Of a stretch of DNA of 64,000 nucleotides, positions 24,873 to 35,840 are shown piece after piece. The DNA comes from Apostichopus japonicus. Lineage: Eukaryota; Echinodermata; Holothuroidea; Aspidochirotida; Stichopodidae. A model generated the notes under the pieces. That model saw nothing but the letters and a program-made list of their open reading frames with translations, had not been told where the DNA came from and made no database searches. Made by a program: the position numbers and the translations under genes. Position 1 is the stretch's first letter. Each line of letters begins with the position of its first letter. Where the stretch lies: positions 1,378,501-1,442,500 of the forward strand of contig NC_092581.1 in NCBI RefSeq assembly GCF_037975245.1, in the 5' to 3' direction.

Positions 24873-26039
24873 TTAATTGACAATGTCATCCTTTAGAGTA
24901 TGAATTAATAAAATTACTTGGATACATACGATGCAGACCGTCAAAAAAAAACTCTGCTTATTAATGCACTTCAGTTGTTTTACTTTTGTAAGAGAATTAA
25001 CTCTTTAAACAGCCAAGTTTCATCAAGTAAAGCAACTGGACTGTTTAGTCTAACATACAGACCCATTAGGTCATTTCCCCAGACCCATACACTACAATCA
25101 GAAGGGGAAGAATTGTATGGACTGGAATGACATGTTTTATGATGTATCCCATAATCGCCAAGGACAAATGGTGTTGAATGTCATGCAAGGGTGCTCTGTT
25201 TGTAAATTATATAAACCTGAAAAGTATATGTTTTGGTTATAGAGTAAATTAAGGATTTATACAATGTTGGATTAACATACAGTATCTATATAAAAAAATA
25301 TAGGGCTTCAACTGAGAAGCTGAGGTCATCATCAATTTAGTCTTAAAGGAGCATTCCTGAGCCTTATTCTTAAAGGAGCATTCCTGAGACATATTTTAAA
25401 GGTGCATATCTTAAAAACTAGAATTACAGAAACATCACTTATACTCAGATGTTTCCTTTTATCTTAGACTATGACATATCAGACAAAAAATTCTGCCAAA
25501 AAATCATCCTTTTGAACTGTTTGGTAAAGTTGTGTTGGTTAAGTATCCTATTGATGATAGTTTTATGTCTTTACCTTTCCTTATATAGTGTTCATCATCA
25601 ATATATCTATTGTATATATGTCAGTGATGATAGAAGCCCTCTGTCTCTAGAGCTCTCTTCTAAAGGAATAACTAAACAAGTGTCTGAGTCTTCTGAACTT
25701 CCCTTGATGGAGTGTTAAAAGTTTCTTGAACGTGTCGGGAAATGCAGACTTTCACAGGATGCAACCTGTTGTACGTACTGCGATGCTATCTTAATTGTAT
25801 GTAGCAAAATGCTTAGTACAACCTGGCCAAGCTGCTACAGAGGGTATGCAAATAGCACTGGATATAGTTCAGTTTTGGTTGAGAAGAAAACCAAACTAAG
25901 TAGAATAGTTGGAAATAAACATCCAAACAGAAGGATGCAGGGAATTAATGTATCAAATTTTATCAAAGTTGCTCATTCCAAGTGGAGATATGTATTAAGC
26001 CATAGTACCAGGAACAAGGGGAGAAGGAGGGGGGGGGTA

Positions 26040-26430
26040 GAAGAAAAGTTAGTCTATCCTTCCTGAATGTGAGCCCATGAGGTTGAATGGTGGGAAGGCG
26101 TTGCATCCACAGCCTCTCACTGCTGATTCGTACTAGGTCAGGACGGCTACCTAAGGATTCAATCCAGGGACATGTCGTTAATGGTATGGTTGGGAAGGTT
26201 AAAGTGTTCTCCAACTGGGGTCTCAGTCTTCATGGTGATGACTGTGGATCTGTGACCATAGAATCGCTTCTTGAGGGTGGTTTTGGTTTCGCCAACATAC
26301 TGGATGCCGCAAACTCTACAAGAGATCAGATAGATGACATTAGTGGTTGTGCAAGTGATTTGATTCTTAGTCTTGTGTGTGAGTTACAAGCTGTGGCTGG
26401 TGATGGAATTGGATTCAACAATGTGGTGGC
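26040..26430 (-). pseudogene. Penelope-like retroelement, GIY-YIG endonuclease domain remnant
   Basis: On the minus strand, codons from about 26398 read THKTKNQITCTTTNVIYLIS, CRVCGIQYVGET, KTTLKKRFYGHRS, then TPVGEHFNLPNHTINDMSLD. The IYLI and QYVG pair is the GIY-YIG core, followed by the conserved Arg/His helix and the H-F-N-x-x-x-H segment usual in the C-terminal endonuclease of Penelope-like elements. The frame then stops, and the continuation lies in a neighbouring frame as PWIESLGSRPDLVRIS, SERLWMQRL, TIQPHGLTFR, matching the family's (E/R)RFWxxxLxTxxPxGLN ending. So there is at least one frameshift near 26165-26175, plus another upstream of THKTK. The reverse transcriptase is absent and the fragment starts beside a (TA)n run. 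It is a dead fragment. Family assignment comes from motif order, not a search. Confidence 0.85.
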
Positions 26431-26435
26431 TGCAG

Positions 26436-26438
<3 letters not shown>

Positions 26439-26504
<66 letters not shown>
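26439..26504. repeat. (AT)33 microsatellite
   Basis: A perfect 66-bp AT dinucleotide run. It abuts the 5' (upstream) edge of the minus-strand Penelope-like remnant. Confidence 0.97.
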
Positions 26505-26507
<3 letters not shown>

Positions 26508-27587
26508 TAAATAAGGGAGGCAAACTTCAGAGCCTTCCAAACTGGTACACAAACTTTTAGCACTAAAATTATTCCCAGCATTGTGGAAAATAAAACATAA
26601 AAATTTACTGAAAATCTCAAGAGAGGTCATTGACAGATAGGAGGGTACACATATTATTATTAATTAAGTTTATTATTAGAACTTTAGAATCGTAGAACGT
26701 CAAAAGAAAAAAACAGCTTGGTTACTCTGATTATGAAAACAAAAAATAAAAAGTCACTATTTTGCCTTATATTATCTTAACATAGTTTGTTGTGTTTGAA
26801 CACAAACGGAAAAAATGCTAATGCTAGCAAAAATTCATAACAGCAGCTTGCTGGTTGAAAGAATCAGAAACGCCCAACTGTGTATTTCTTCCCACTCCTA
26901 TTCAGAAGCAGAAAAATATATATCTTTTGATGTGTGAAATTTTGGGTTGTTATTTACCGTACTTGAAATTTATACCCGGCCGGTTTCATTTCATCATTCA
27001 GTTTAACAACAATACAGGGAACCGAAATTGGAACCATGCCAGTTATGGCAGCAATGGATCAATTCTGCAAATTATTGTGCAATTGGTGTTTACCAAACTT
27101 ATATAAAAAAAAATATTTCTAATGGTATCAATTCCACAAGTCGAACTTAAAGGAGACACCAACCCAAGATAATCACTATTGGTCTTTGTCAAGAAGATTT
27201 CTGTTATGAGCAACCTCCCCCAAACAGCCAAGGAGAAAACCTTATTCTCAAATTGGAAGATATCACGGTTTTTTAGTGTTTTTTTGCACATAAGGGAAAT
27301 GACTTGATCAAGTCTAAAGTATGACATATTTGTGCCACATGTGCTTTAGTCGTTTCAAGTTTCTCTTTATTTATTTGCAATATTTATTTGTTGTAATGGA
27401 GACATGTTTTGCAAATGCTGGATCAAAAATATTTGGAAATGCAAACATAACCAAGTGACGGCTTCGGTTTCACAGTGTCAAGGATGTTGAGATTTTTCGT
27501 TGAATATTGAAAAGGAAACATAAAGAGAGTGAAAAAGAAAGAAAAACAAAAACAAACAAAAAATCAACAATAAGGTTCCAGATCCTT

Positions 27588-27690
27588 GTGGCACTATGAC
27601 ATCACAGGTTTACTAAAAGACAGCTCACAGACACAAGTCTTAAAATAGGATATCTACCAAAACTGGAGAAAGATTTTTTCTTTATCTGTT
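27588..27690. repeat. Single diverged copy of the 21.9-kb dispersed repeat
   Basis: GGCACTATGACATCACAG, then GACAGCTCACAGAC, then TAGGATATCTACCAAAACTG follow the same order as the last unit at 22139-22230. This shows a dispersed family rather than a purely local tandem repeat. Confidence 0.6.
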
Positions 27691-28558
27691 TGTGGGGAGT
27701 CGTTCTCCAAGAAGATCTGTGTCAATCATATCAGTGAAAGATGACAGATGGGCTTGCGTCCCCTTTAAGTTTACCCCCGAAGTAATATCCTTCGTAACTG
27801 CATTGTATACTGAATATTAAAGCAGGAGTGTAGAAGTGTCATGCTCAACCATTGTTAGGATTGTTAGGGTACCTCTTGAGAAGACCATCTGCTATTTGAA
27901 TCCCCCAAAATTTACGCTGAAAATGATGAAATTTAAAGGGCAAAAAAATAATAGATAAAAAGTCAAGTAAGAGTGGGCTAATACCCCTCTTGATCCTTAA
28001 TTTGAGCCCTTGTACCCCACATGTTGGAAGAAATTGCATCCCCACCCCATTCTCTGACCCGACTTTAAACCATGATAGCTCACAACGGGGACAAAATTTT
28101 CACAGCTGTTTTGGGAGGAGTTTTAGGCAACTGTTCAGAACAACTATTTACAACTATTTGATAGTTGGGTTTGCTTCAACCTGAGAGTAATAGCTATTGT
28201 CTTAACATGATTACTCAAAACCTTTTGATTTCCCGGTTAGAGGAGGCCTTAAAATTTATGGGGGTGTATTAACTATGTCAGGAATTACAGTAATAACATT
28301 TATATGAAATCCATCGTGGTGTTGAAGTTAACTTTTTTTATACTGACAATTTTTTATTTTTTCTATTTCTTTACTCTTTAGGAAACAATATGTTTTTTTA
28401 TTAACCCTCTTCTTTTGTTTTCGTTTGTTTTTTCTTGTTTGACTAGGAGTATCAATTGCTGAATCAATGTTAACTCATAGAAAGAAATCTTGTTTAATGC
28501 TTAAATATGGCTAATGAGTAAAAGCTCTCTGAGAAGCAGATCACACCATGCCATCCAG

Positions 28559-28888
28559 CAGTGGCGTAGGAAGGTACTTTTGAGTGGGGGGCTGAAGACT
28601 GATGGCCGGCCTGGGGGAGGGGTCCTTTGGAATTTTTTGCATTTCCAGGTAGCCTCAGATGCAATTTGGTGCAATATAGCACACTTCAACACCCACTCCA
28701 TTTTGTAAACTTAATTTTGTATTTTCACCAGGCCTTAGATGCAATTTGGTGCTCCAAATGAGATTTTTTTTCTCATTTGGAAATGAAAAAGGGGTTTTCT
28801 GACTTGCGAAGCGTGGGGCGGAATGATACTTCCGCCCCTCCACATTTTTCACTGGGGGGCTGGTGCCGCCCCGGTTCCTATGCCCTTG
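28559..28888. mobile_element. hAT-type MITE, 330 bp, with 8-bp target duplication
   Basis: The left end is CAGTGGCGTAGGAAGG and the right end, reverse-complemented, is CAAGGGCATAGGAACC, giving imperfect terminal inverted repeats. Both flanks carry the 8-mer CCATCCAG (28551-28558 and 28889-28896). An 8-bp duplication with CAGTGGCGTAG-type ends points to a non-autonomous hAT-superfamily element. The interior is non-coding with G-rich and C-rich stretches facing each other. Confidence 0.8.
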
Positions 28889-28959
28889 CCATCCAGTATC
28901 ATATAAAAAAGTGCTATTTATGTTCTTTTTGTCAACTATTTTCTTGCCATCCCTGTTTG

Positions 28960-29026
28960 TCTCCAAAACATTCTGTTGGGGATGGGGGGGGGGGTTGGGC
29001 ACTTTGCCCTCCTCTGGCTATGCCAC
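28960..29026 (-). mobile_element. Truncated hAT-like MITE end
   Basis: On the minus strand this reads GAGTGGCATAGCCAGAGGAG, then GGCAAAGTGCCCAACC and a C-run, closely resembling the ends of the CAGTGGCRTAGCCA-type MITEs in this window. No partner end or target duplication was found. Confidence 0.45.
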
Positions 29027-29539
29027 TCGCCCATGTGTGCATACATGCGGCTGATTAAAGTTGTGAAATAACTGCAAACTATTTAATGCTGAATGGTTGA
29101 AACCCCCATTGTTTTCGAGCTAGCCTCATACCAGCATTGCCATTCTCAAGCAAAGAAACAGAACTTCAACTGAAAGAGTTTTTTTTTCTTTTTAGTCCAA
29201 CAAAAGTTTTAAAAAAAAAACACTAGAAATGATGATGAAATTTGGCATAGTTTACAAAAGTTTTCAGTGTAACATTACAGTAAAATTGAGGGACACAGTG
29301 ATTTTTGGGGCAAATTACCTACAGTCAGATGAATGTAACTGAATTTAATATAAAAGTGCTGTTCTCAAGCAGACTAAAATGTATCAGAACATGTCTTTTT
29401 AGTCCATTGAATGCAACCAAAAATAAAAGATCTGTTAATTAGATTAATGGATTGGGGGCAAGGGGGAGGGGGTGATATCCAGTAATATATGTGTTAATAA
29501 TGTGTGGCTTTATAAGATTTAGTCAGTTGCATACAATCA

Positions 29540-29757
29540 AATGCAATCAAATGCAACATACTGTAGCAGTTCCTATGTATGGTCTTACTTGACTGTACAG
29601 ATTCTTCTACAGACAAATGCAATCAAATGCAACATACTGTAGCAATTCCTATGTATGGTCTTACTTGACTGTACAGATTCTTCTAAAGACAAATGCAATC
29701 AAATGCAACATACTGTAGCAGTTCCTATGTATGTCTTACTTGACTGTACAGATACTG
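29540..29757. repeat. Three-copy tandem repeat, unit 76 bp
   Basis: ATGCAACATACTGTAGCA appears at 29551, 29627 and 29703, each followed by GTTCCTATGTATG, CTTACTTGACTGTACAGAT and (in the first two) TCTTCTA. Confidence 0.9.
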
Positions 29758-31355
29758 GGCCACTCCATCACTGTAGGGCTCTCCCCAGAGTCTTGCTCTC
29801 CAGAGAGGATGCTAGCCAATGTAGCAATATTCAACACTCAAAAGAGTACCATCATAACCTGATCACAGCTAGAAATGGATCACATCAATAAAACACACTG
29901 CACTTCATGAGTTTAAAAGATGAGGGTTCTAAAGCTAAGATAGATTCAACCTCTCAGTTATTTACATGTCAAGTTTGTGTGGGTTGCTTTGACACTAGAT
30001 CCGGATCAGATCCACTGATGTTATCAAATCGGGACCCAGATACTGTACTTTCTTCTTTCTAATATTAATTGCATTGCAAAAACAATATATTGAAAGGTGT
30101 TTTTTTAAAGATTTTGAATTTTGTGTGTGTGTGTGTGTGCTTGTATAGTGTGTGTTATTTGAGGGAAGACTTTCCAAGTTTAATTACATATGTTTTGGGA
30201 TTTTAGTAAGAAGTACCATCAGGACTGAAATATTGCCGAAAACTCAAGGAGCTACATAAAGTGATGGTGGGAATTCCCCTTGCATCCATTTGGTACAGAG
30301 TAACATTCTGGTGTGCTGCCCTCTATTTCTTTCAACATTGTTTGGCTGTGAGATTCCATAATCATTTCATTGTACAGAACCCCCCCCCCCACCCCCCATG
30401 AAAGACACTGACATACTAAAGCTAACCATAAGCAATATACAGCATTTGATAATTAAAAATTTGTTGCCAGGAATTATCGTAATATTCAACAATTTTCCAA
30501 AACAGCATGTTTGAATTTCTGTAGTTATGTAGATTAAACTGTAGGAATAATCCAACATTTGATGTCCCTCAAAGTCATAATGTGGTATCGACTATCAATA
30601 AACTGAAAACCTTTGATTTTATTCTGCATGATACCATCATTCCTGATAAAAACTTTATGGTGACCATGTTGCAAGTTTTTTTTTTCAATTTAACTAAAAA
30701 TGCAGACTTTAACACAATACAGACTAGTCCACTATTCTGGCTTACTGGCAACCGACCCAAATAGTCATTCCTTATTTCATACTTGTGGTGTTTACGATCA
30801 CATTACTGCTGCTACAGGTTATGCCGTCAGTGGCAGGTTTATTTGTTTCTTTGTAGAATATACAAGTAAACATTGTGTCCTCCATTCTGTTGACATAAGG
30901 AGGAGCACCTGTGAGAGTAAAGACATCTGGTATGAATTCATAAATCATCTGTCTTTGGTCATATCTTGCAAGAGGAAGTGGTTCAGACAGGTGTAACCGG
31001 AATAGGATGCAGGAATGTGTACGGGAGAAGGGTGATTGGGGGGGGAGAGATAAGGGGTGGAGGTGGGGATCCCACTATTATCAATACAAGGAAACTACCA
31101 GCGTTATTACCCTCTCTGCTTAAATGTCACGAATGCCAGCCAGAGAAAGAGCCTTCGGTTAACGTCTAGCCTTTGAAAAATGAGTACGTCATAATAGATC
31201 TCCATAACTTACACCAAATCAAAGACATCAGTTTATAATGTTCATATAATGCATATATGATCTGTCTTGATGAATATTCAGTGGTGTGGAGGGAAGCAAT
31301 CCGGTCTATCTCATGTACATAATATATGCAAATTACGGCTACATCAGTTCTCTTC

Positions 31356-31417
31356 AGAGAAAGAACTGGAAAGAACCGGAAAAAACTGGAGAGAACTGGA
31401 AAAACCGGAAAGAACAC
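31356..31417. repeat. Short purine tandem repeat (GAACYGGAAA)n
   Basis: About six imperfect units of GAACTGGAAA or GAACCGGAAA. Open frames across it on both strands are repeat artefacts. Confidence 0.75.
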
Positions 31418-31462
31418 AAATCTACGGCAAATATTTGCATTGTTTCAGTCTCATGATCGGTC

Positions 31463-31561
31463 GGGAGGAGGAGGAGGAGGAGGAGGAGGAGGAGGAGGAG
31501 GAAGAGGGGGAGGTGGAGGTGGAGGAGGAGGAGGAGGAGGAAGAGGAAGAGGAGGAGGAAG
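31463..31561. repeat. (GGA)n purine tract, about 99 bp
   Basis: Near-perfect GGA trinucleotides with GAA and GGT interruptions. All purine apart from a few T. It yields poly-Glu, poly-Gly and poly-Pro/Leu open frames that should not be taken as genes. Confidence 0.95.
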
Positions 31562-32261
31562 TGAACTGAGGGGAATTTGAACAATTTCTGATTTCCGATC
31601 AAATACTGATGACAAGCAGTTTTTGTGGTTAGCTTTACGCACATGATTTGTTTGGTTTGGTTTCGGGATTAGTCACATGCCAACCTATTCAAACTCTGTC
31701 ACGTACCGTAACCATAACCGACACCTTTTTTCTTTTGGTTTTTATGTGATCGTAGTAAGGAATTCCAAAAGCAACAGCGTGACTACAATTAAGTAATTCA
31801 ATTGCACCACCAGGAACTCTTTCAAAACTGGTGTGAACTATTTTCGGTCTTGTTACTTTTATACCTGTCACGGACCTGCTGAACGGTCGATGAGGGAGGG
31901 AGTTTCTCGGTGTGATGTAAACGTCATACTGCGAGGACAAAGGAAGTAAGGCAGAAAAGAAGGTCAATACTCTATACTGCATTCACCGTGGGTGTTGGCA
32001 TTGGGGCGCTACTACTTGTAAGGAAACCTCTAAAAAATTCTCTGTTTACACCTCAAATACTCTAAACAGGTATCACAAATATGGAAGTTTATTTAATAAG
32101 ACTTTGTATGAAATATATTGCATTATATGTAAAAATTTGTACTACGAGCATAGGCCTACTATATGTTGTGTATAAGTCAATGACATATTTGGTTTTTTAC
32201 ATTTTGAGTCTGAATTCATTCTGTGGCTATATTGTTTCATCTGTTGGGACTTAAAGCAGTG

Positions 32262-32712
32262 TGCATCCCCCCCCCCCAAAAAAAAAACACAATTTAATCA
32301 TTGTTTTACTAGCTTCCACCTCATGTAGATGTAGCAATGAACTGTTTCCTATCCAGTGCTTCTGCTTATCTAACTTACATTCCCCCCCCCCCCCCAAGAA
32401 TAAAACAATTAAATCATTGTTTGACTAACTTCCACCTCCTGTATATGTAGTGGTAAACTGTTAACTATCCAGTGCTTCTGCTTATCTAACTTACATTCCC
32501 CCCCCCCCCCCAAGAATAAAACAATTAAATCATTGTTTTACTAGCTTCTACCTCATGTAGATGTAGTGGTAAACTGTTTACTATCCAGTGCTTCTGCTTA
32601 TCTGACTAACATTCCCTCCCCCCCCAAAAAAAGTAAAACAACAATTAAATCATTGTTTTACTAACTTCCACCTCATGTACAGTAGATGTATCGGTAATCT
32701 GTTTGCTGCCCA
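32262..32712. repeat. Four-copy tandem repeat, unit about 117 bp, each with a C-tract
   Basis: Each unit has a C-run of 9-14 bases, then AARAATAAAACAATTAAATC, ATTGTTTKACTARCTTCYAC, CTCATGTAGATGTAGYRGTA, then CTATCCAGTGCTTCTGCTTA. Units begin near 32265, 32382, 32498 and 32608. The fourth is the most diverged at its 3' end. Confidence 0.9.
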
Positions 32713-34989
32713 GTGTTTCCCACAGCAAAGCTCTCAAGTTTCCAGTTCAGCTAAAATGATGGGTCCATCACTGATCCATCCATTTGTATATCTGCACCCT
32801 GGGGGAGGGATATAAGAGCAGGGGGTCCTGTCCCCTCCCCTTCTTGATGTTTTTTGAAATTTCTAATGATGCCTTACGTGCATAATTGTGGCATTTATTT
32901 AGGAATTTGACGGACCAAACTTGCGGAAGTGGAGATGCTGAGGAATGATTTAGGTAGCAAAATTAAAAGACTTATTAATATGTGGATCTGACCATGGAGG
33001 TAAAACCTCCTTGATCTGACGGAGTTGGAACAAATTTGATGATCGCTAATCTTTTTTTCCAAATAATACAGGTTTTTTCGTTAGGCTTGGGCAGGTCAGC
33101 AGGTTTGGGTGTCTAAATGCGGGTCAAACCTGCAAAATGCTGGGTGACTTGGGAGGTTGCTACAGTAGTTTTATTGCACTGATGGGTTCTCCCCCCTTCG
33201 TACATATTGTACGGGATTACATTCAAGGGTATACTCTAGAATCTATTTAAAGAGAAACTGGTGCAAACTTATTTACTAGCAGTCACGCTATTAAGCCTCG
33301 TACTGGTACAGTTCGTTCCCTTTATACTCATAACAAATGGGTGTTGCTCTTGCACTAGTACTCATGGGGTTGTACTCTTGCTAAAAAGCCTGCTCGTTAA
33401 ATCCAGTAAGCAAGCTGATTGCGTTAACGAAGTCATACCCAGTTAATGACGACACTGGCTTGGTCTTCTCCCAATCATCTCGTCTCCTTCATCTTTCCCT
33501 GATTATTCTTATTAAAGGATGACTTTGGCAACAAACTTCCATTTTATCCTCTGAAAACCTACAGAAATCTGCCAATCGGTCCAGGTTGTATCGTTATAAC
33601 GCTATTAATGTTAGAGAACGACACATTAAAATAGTTAATAGTTTCAATCAGTTGAAGTGACTGGACTATTAAGTCTAACACACAGACAATAAACTGTAGG
33701 CCAGTTCCTCAGTTGTAACACAAGGCTTAATGTGAAACCATAACACTTTTATAGCCTCCAATGACATGTTTTTTACAATGTAGTGAAAACTTTATCAAAT
33801 GCAAGTGATATTGTATGCCGTCCAAGGGTGCTCTGCTGTTAATATGAAACTAAGAGCACTTGTTTTTGTTGAGTTAATATTAGAAGGTTTAAAATTTTAT
33901 AGAAATATTGGTTAACATGTATAGGCTTCATGATCATCGATGTAGCCTTAGCGGAGCTTTCCAGACAGCATACTTTAGTTGCATATCTTGCAAACCAGAA
34001 CAGCTAGCTTTAAAAAAATTTAACCCACTCACACCTCCCCCCCCCCCCCCTATTTTATTTCTTGGACTTTACCGTATAATGACCAAGAGTCATCCTGTAA
34101 TGTATTAAAACACAGATTACATGCATTAACTGAAGTTAGGCCTGCAATAGCTGTACCTCTCCTCTTACTCCTCGGGTCCCTAATCCCATGCATTTAATAG
34201 ATTCAGTGGTACCGTCGACATACCTCCCTCCCCCCCCCCCTCCTCAACAGTTTTACAGTCGCCATCAAATACACTTCTGTATTTAGACCTGTGTCATATT
34301 TGTATTTCAAATGAAATAGTTTGGAAATTTCTTTTTCTTTGAGATTAACCAGTTATATAATAACGCATCTATTTCATCAAATTTAATAGCCATAGTAATA
34401 TATAGAGCAGAGCTGACACTTTCCCTATATCCATTATGAATATATTCCTTTAACTTTTGTTCTATATTGGCATTGCAAATATTTAGCATTGTCCTTAAAA
34501 AAAAAGATATATCTTTTCCTATCTACCCAAGTTACTGTTTACGTCCACCATCTATGGGTGTTTCCAAACTTCTGTCAGTCTCCCTATACAGTAGACACAA
34601 TTAAAATTGTATGGCCATTGTTTATGTTCACAACTTGACACTTGTGGGAATTTCGCCATTGTTCTGTAAGTGCGTAATAGAGAAACTTCAAACTGCAGGG
34701 CAAGGCGTTCTAGGCAGCAAGCAATTCTTGTCTGTTTCGTTTGTTCGATATGGCTCTTCTTGAGGTGCCTTTCCATTACTTTCCTTTCCTTTCATTTCTT
34801 TCTTTCATTTTGTTTTTGATACTGGGGGGTGGGAGTGGGGAGAGGGGAGAGGGGAGAAGAACAGTGTCGCGGGACAGGTTCCTTCCCTTTTTTTAAATAT
34901 TAATTAAGGGGGGTAGCGTCACACAGGTTGGTAGGCACTTCAGTTTTCCCACGATAGGCATTGATGCTCTGTTATGTAGAGATAATCTC

Positions 34990-35840
34990 TATTGTTAGCT
35001 CAAACCAGCTATGCTGGGTTGTTCGTTGGATGTAATGTTCGTTGGATGTTGGGTTACTTTCGACCACTGCGTCACTACAGGACATGTGAAAAATTCCAAA
35101 ATGTACTGTATCTGCACTTTCCCAGAAGACCACATGCTCTTGGGAGTTAGTGATAATGTGACTTGGGTAGTGGTCCTTTCGGGGTGTACAAGGAAATTAG
35201 ATCCAATGTCATTAGAGGTCAAAACCTGGAAATCTTTCAAACTGTCTGTCAAGTGATCTTTAAAGCTCATTCTTCGAGAGATTGATGAAACTTGGACACA
35301 ATGATAATTGGATGTTGGGCTACTTTCAGACATCAGGTAGTTAAGGTCAAAGGTCATTTAGAGGTCACTACATGCCATGATGTGAAAACTTTCAAAACGT
35401 ACAGTATGTCCCCACAATGTTCATTGACCTTGAGTGACTTTATGTTGTTGATCTATCATATTATGGAGCAATCTGCTCACCTTTGATAGTTCTTGCCATT
35501 ATTAAAAGCATTTTCACCTAGCTCTATGCACCTGTGTGACTTTATTTTACTTGGAAAAGAGAATGATGCTCCATTATTTTGTTTAGGCCTACATAAACTT
35601 TAAAGGTCATCATAATATGCCAGAATATACTGAGAGGTCATTCCTGCTCAATTTTGCACAAGCATTTTATTGCCACTCTAAAAGTCAGTTTTCACCCTCT
35701 GAGCTTCAAGGGGTCAACAGGTTATATCAAATGGACTCAAAGGTGGCCATTTTCTCTGTGTTTTATACTGCTACTGTAGATGACTTTTGCTTTGACAGTA
35801 AAAGTGGAAATATTTCACAGTTTAAAGAAAATGTCATGTA
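34990..35840. repeat. Diverged dispersed repeat block with AGGTCA motifs
   Basis: The phrases GTTGGATGTTGGGYTACTTT and GATGAAACTTGGACACAATG, and repeated AGGTCA hexamers, occur in an internally repetitive block. A similar block lies at 55690-55960. A perfect AGGTCA-A-AGGTCA direct repeat lies at 35344-35356, with a third AGGTCA at 35362. Open frames here share no known domain. Confidence 0.5.

Noticed and set aside
26087-26560. 157-codon open frame on + ending in Ile-Tyr repeats
   Set aside because: Antisense shadow of the Penelope-like remnant continuing into the (AT)n run.
31326-31644. Poly-Gly, poly-Glu and poly-Pro frames
   Set aside because: Translation of a (GGA)n tract and a short purine repeat.
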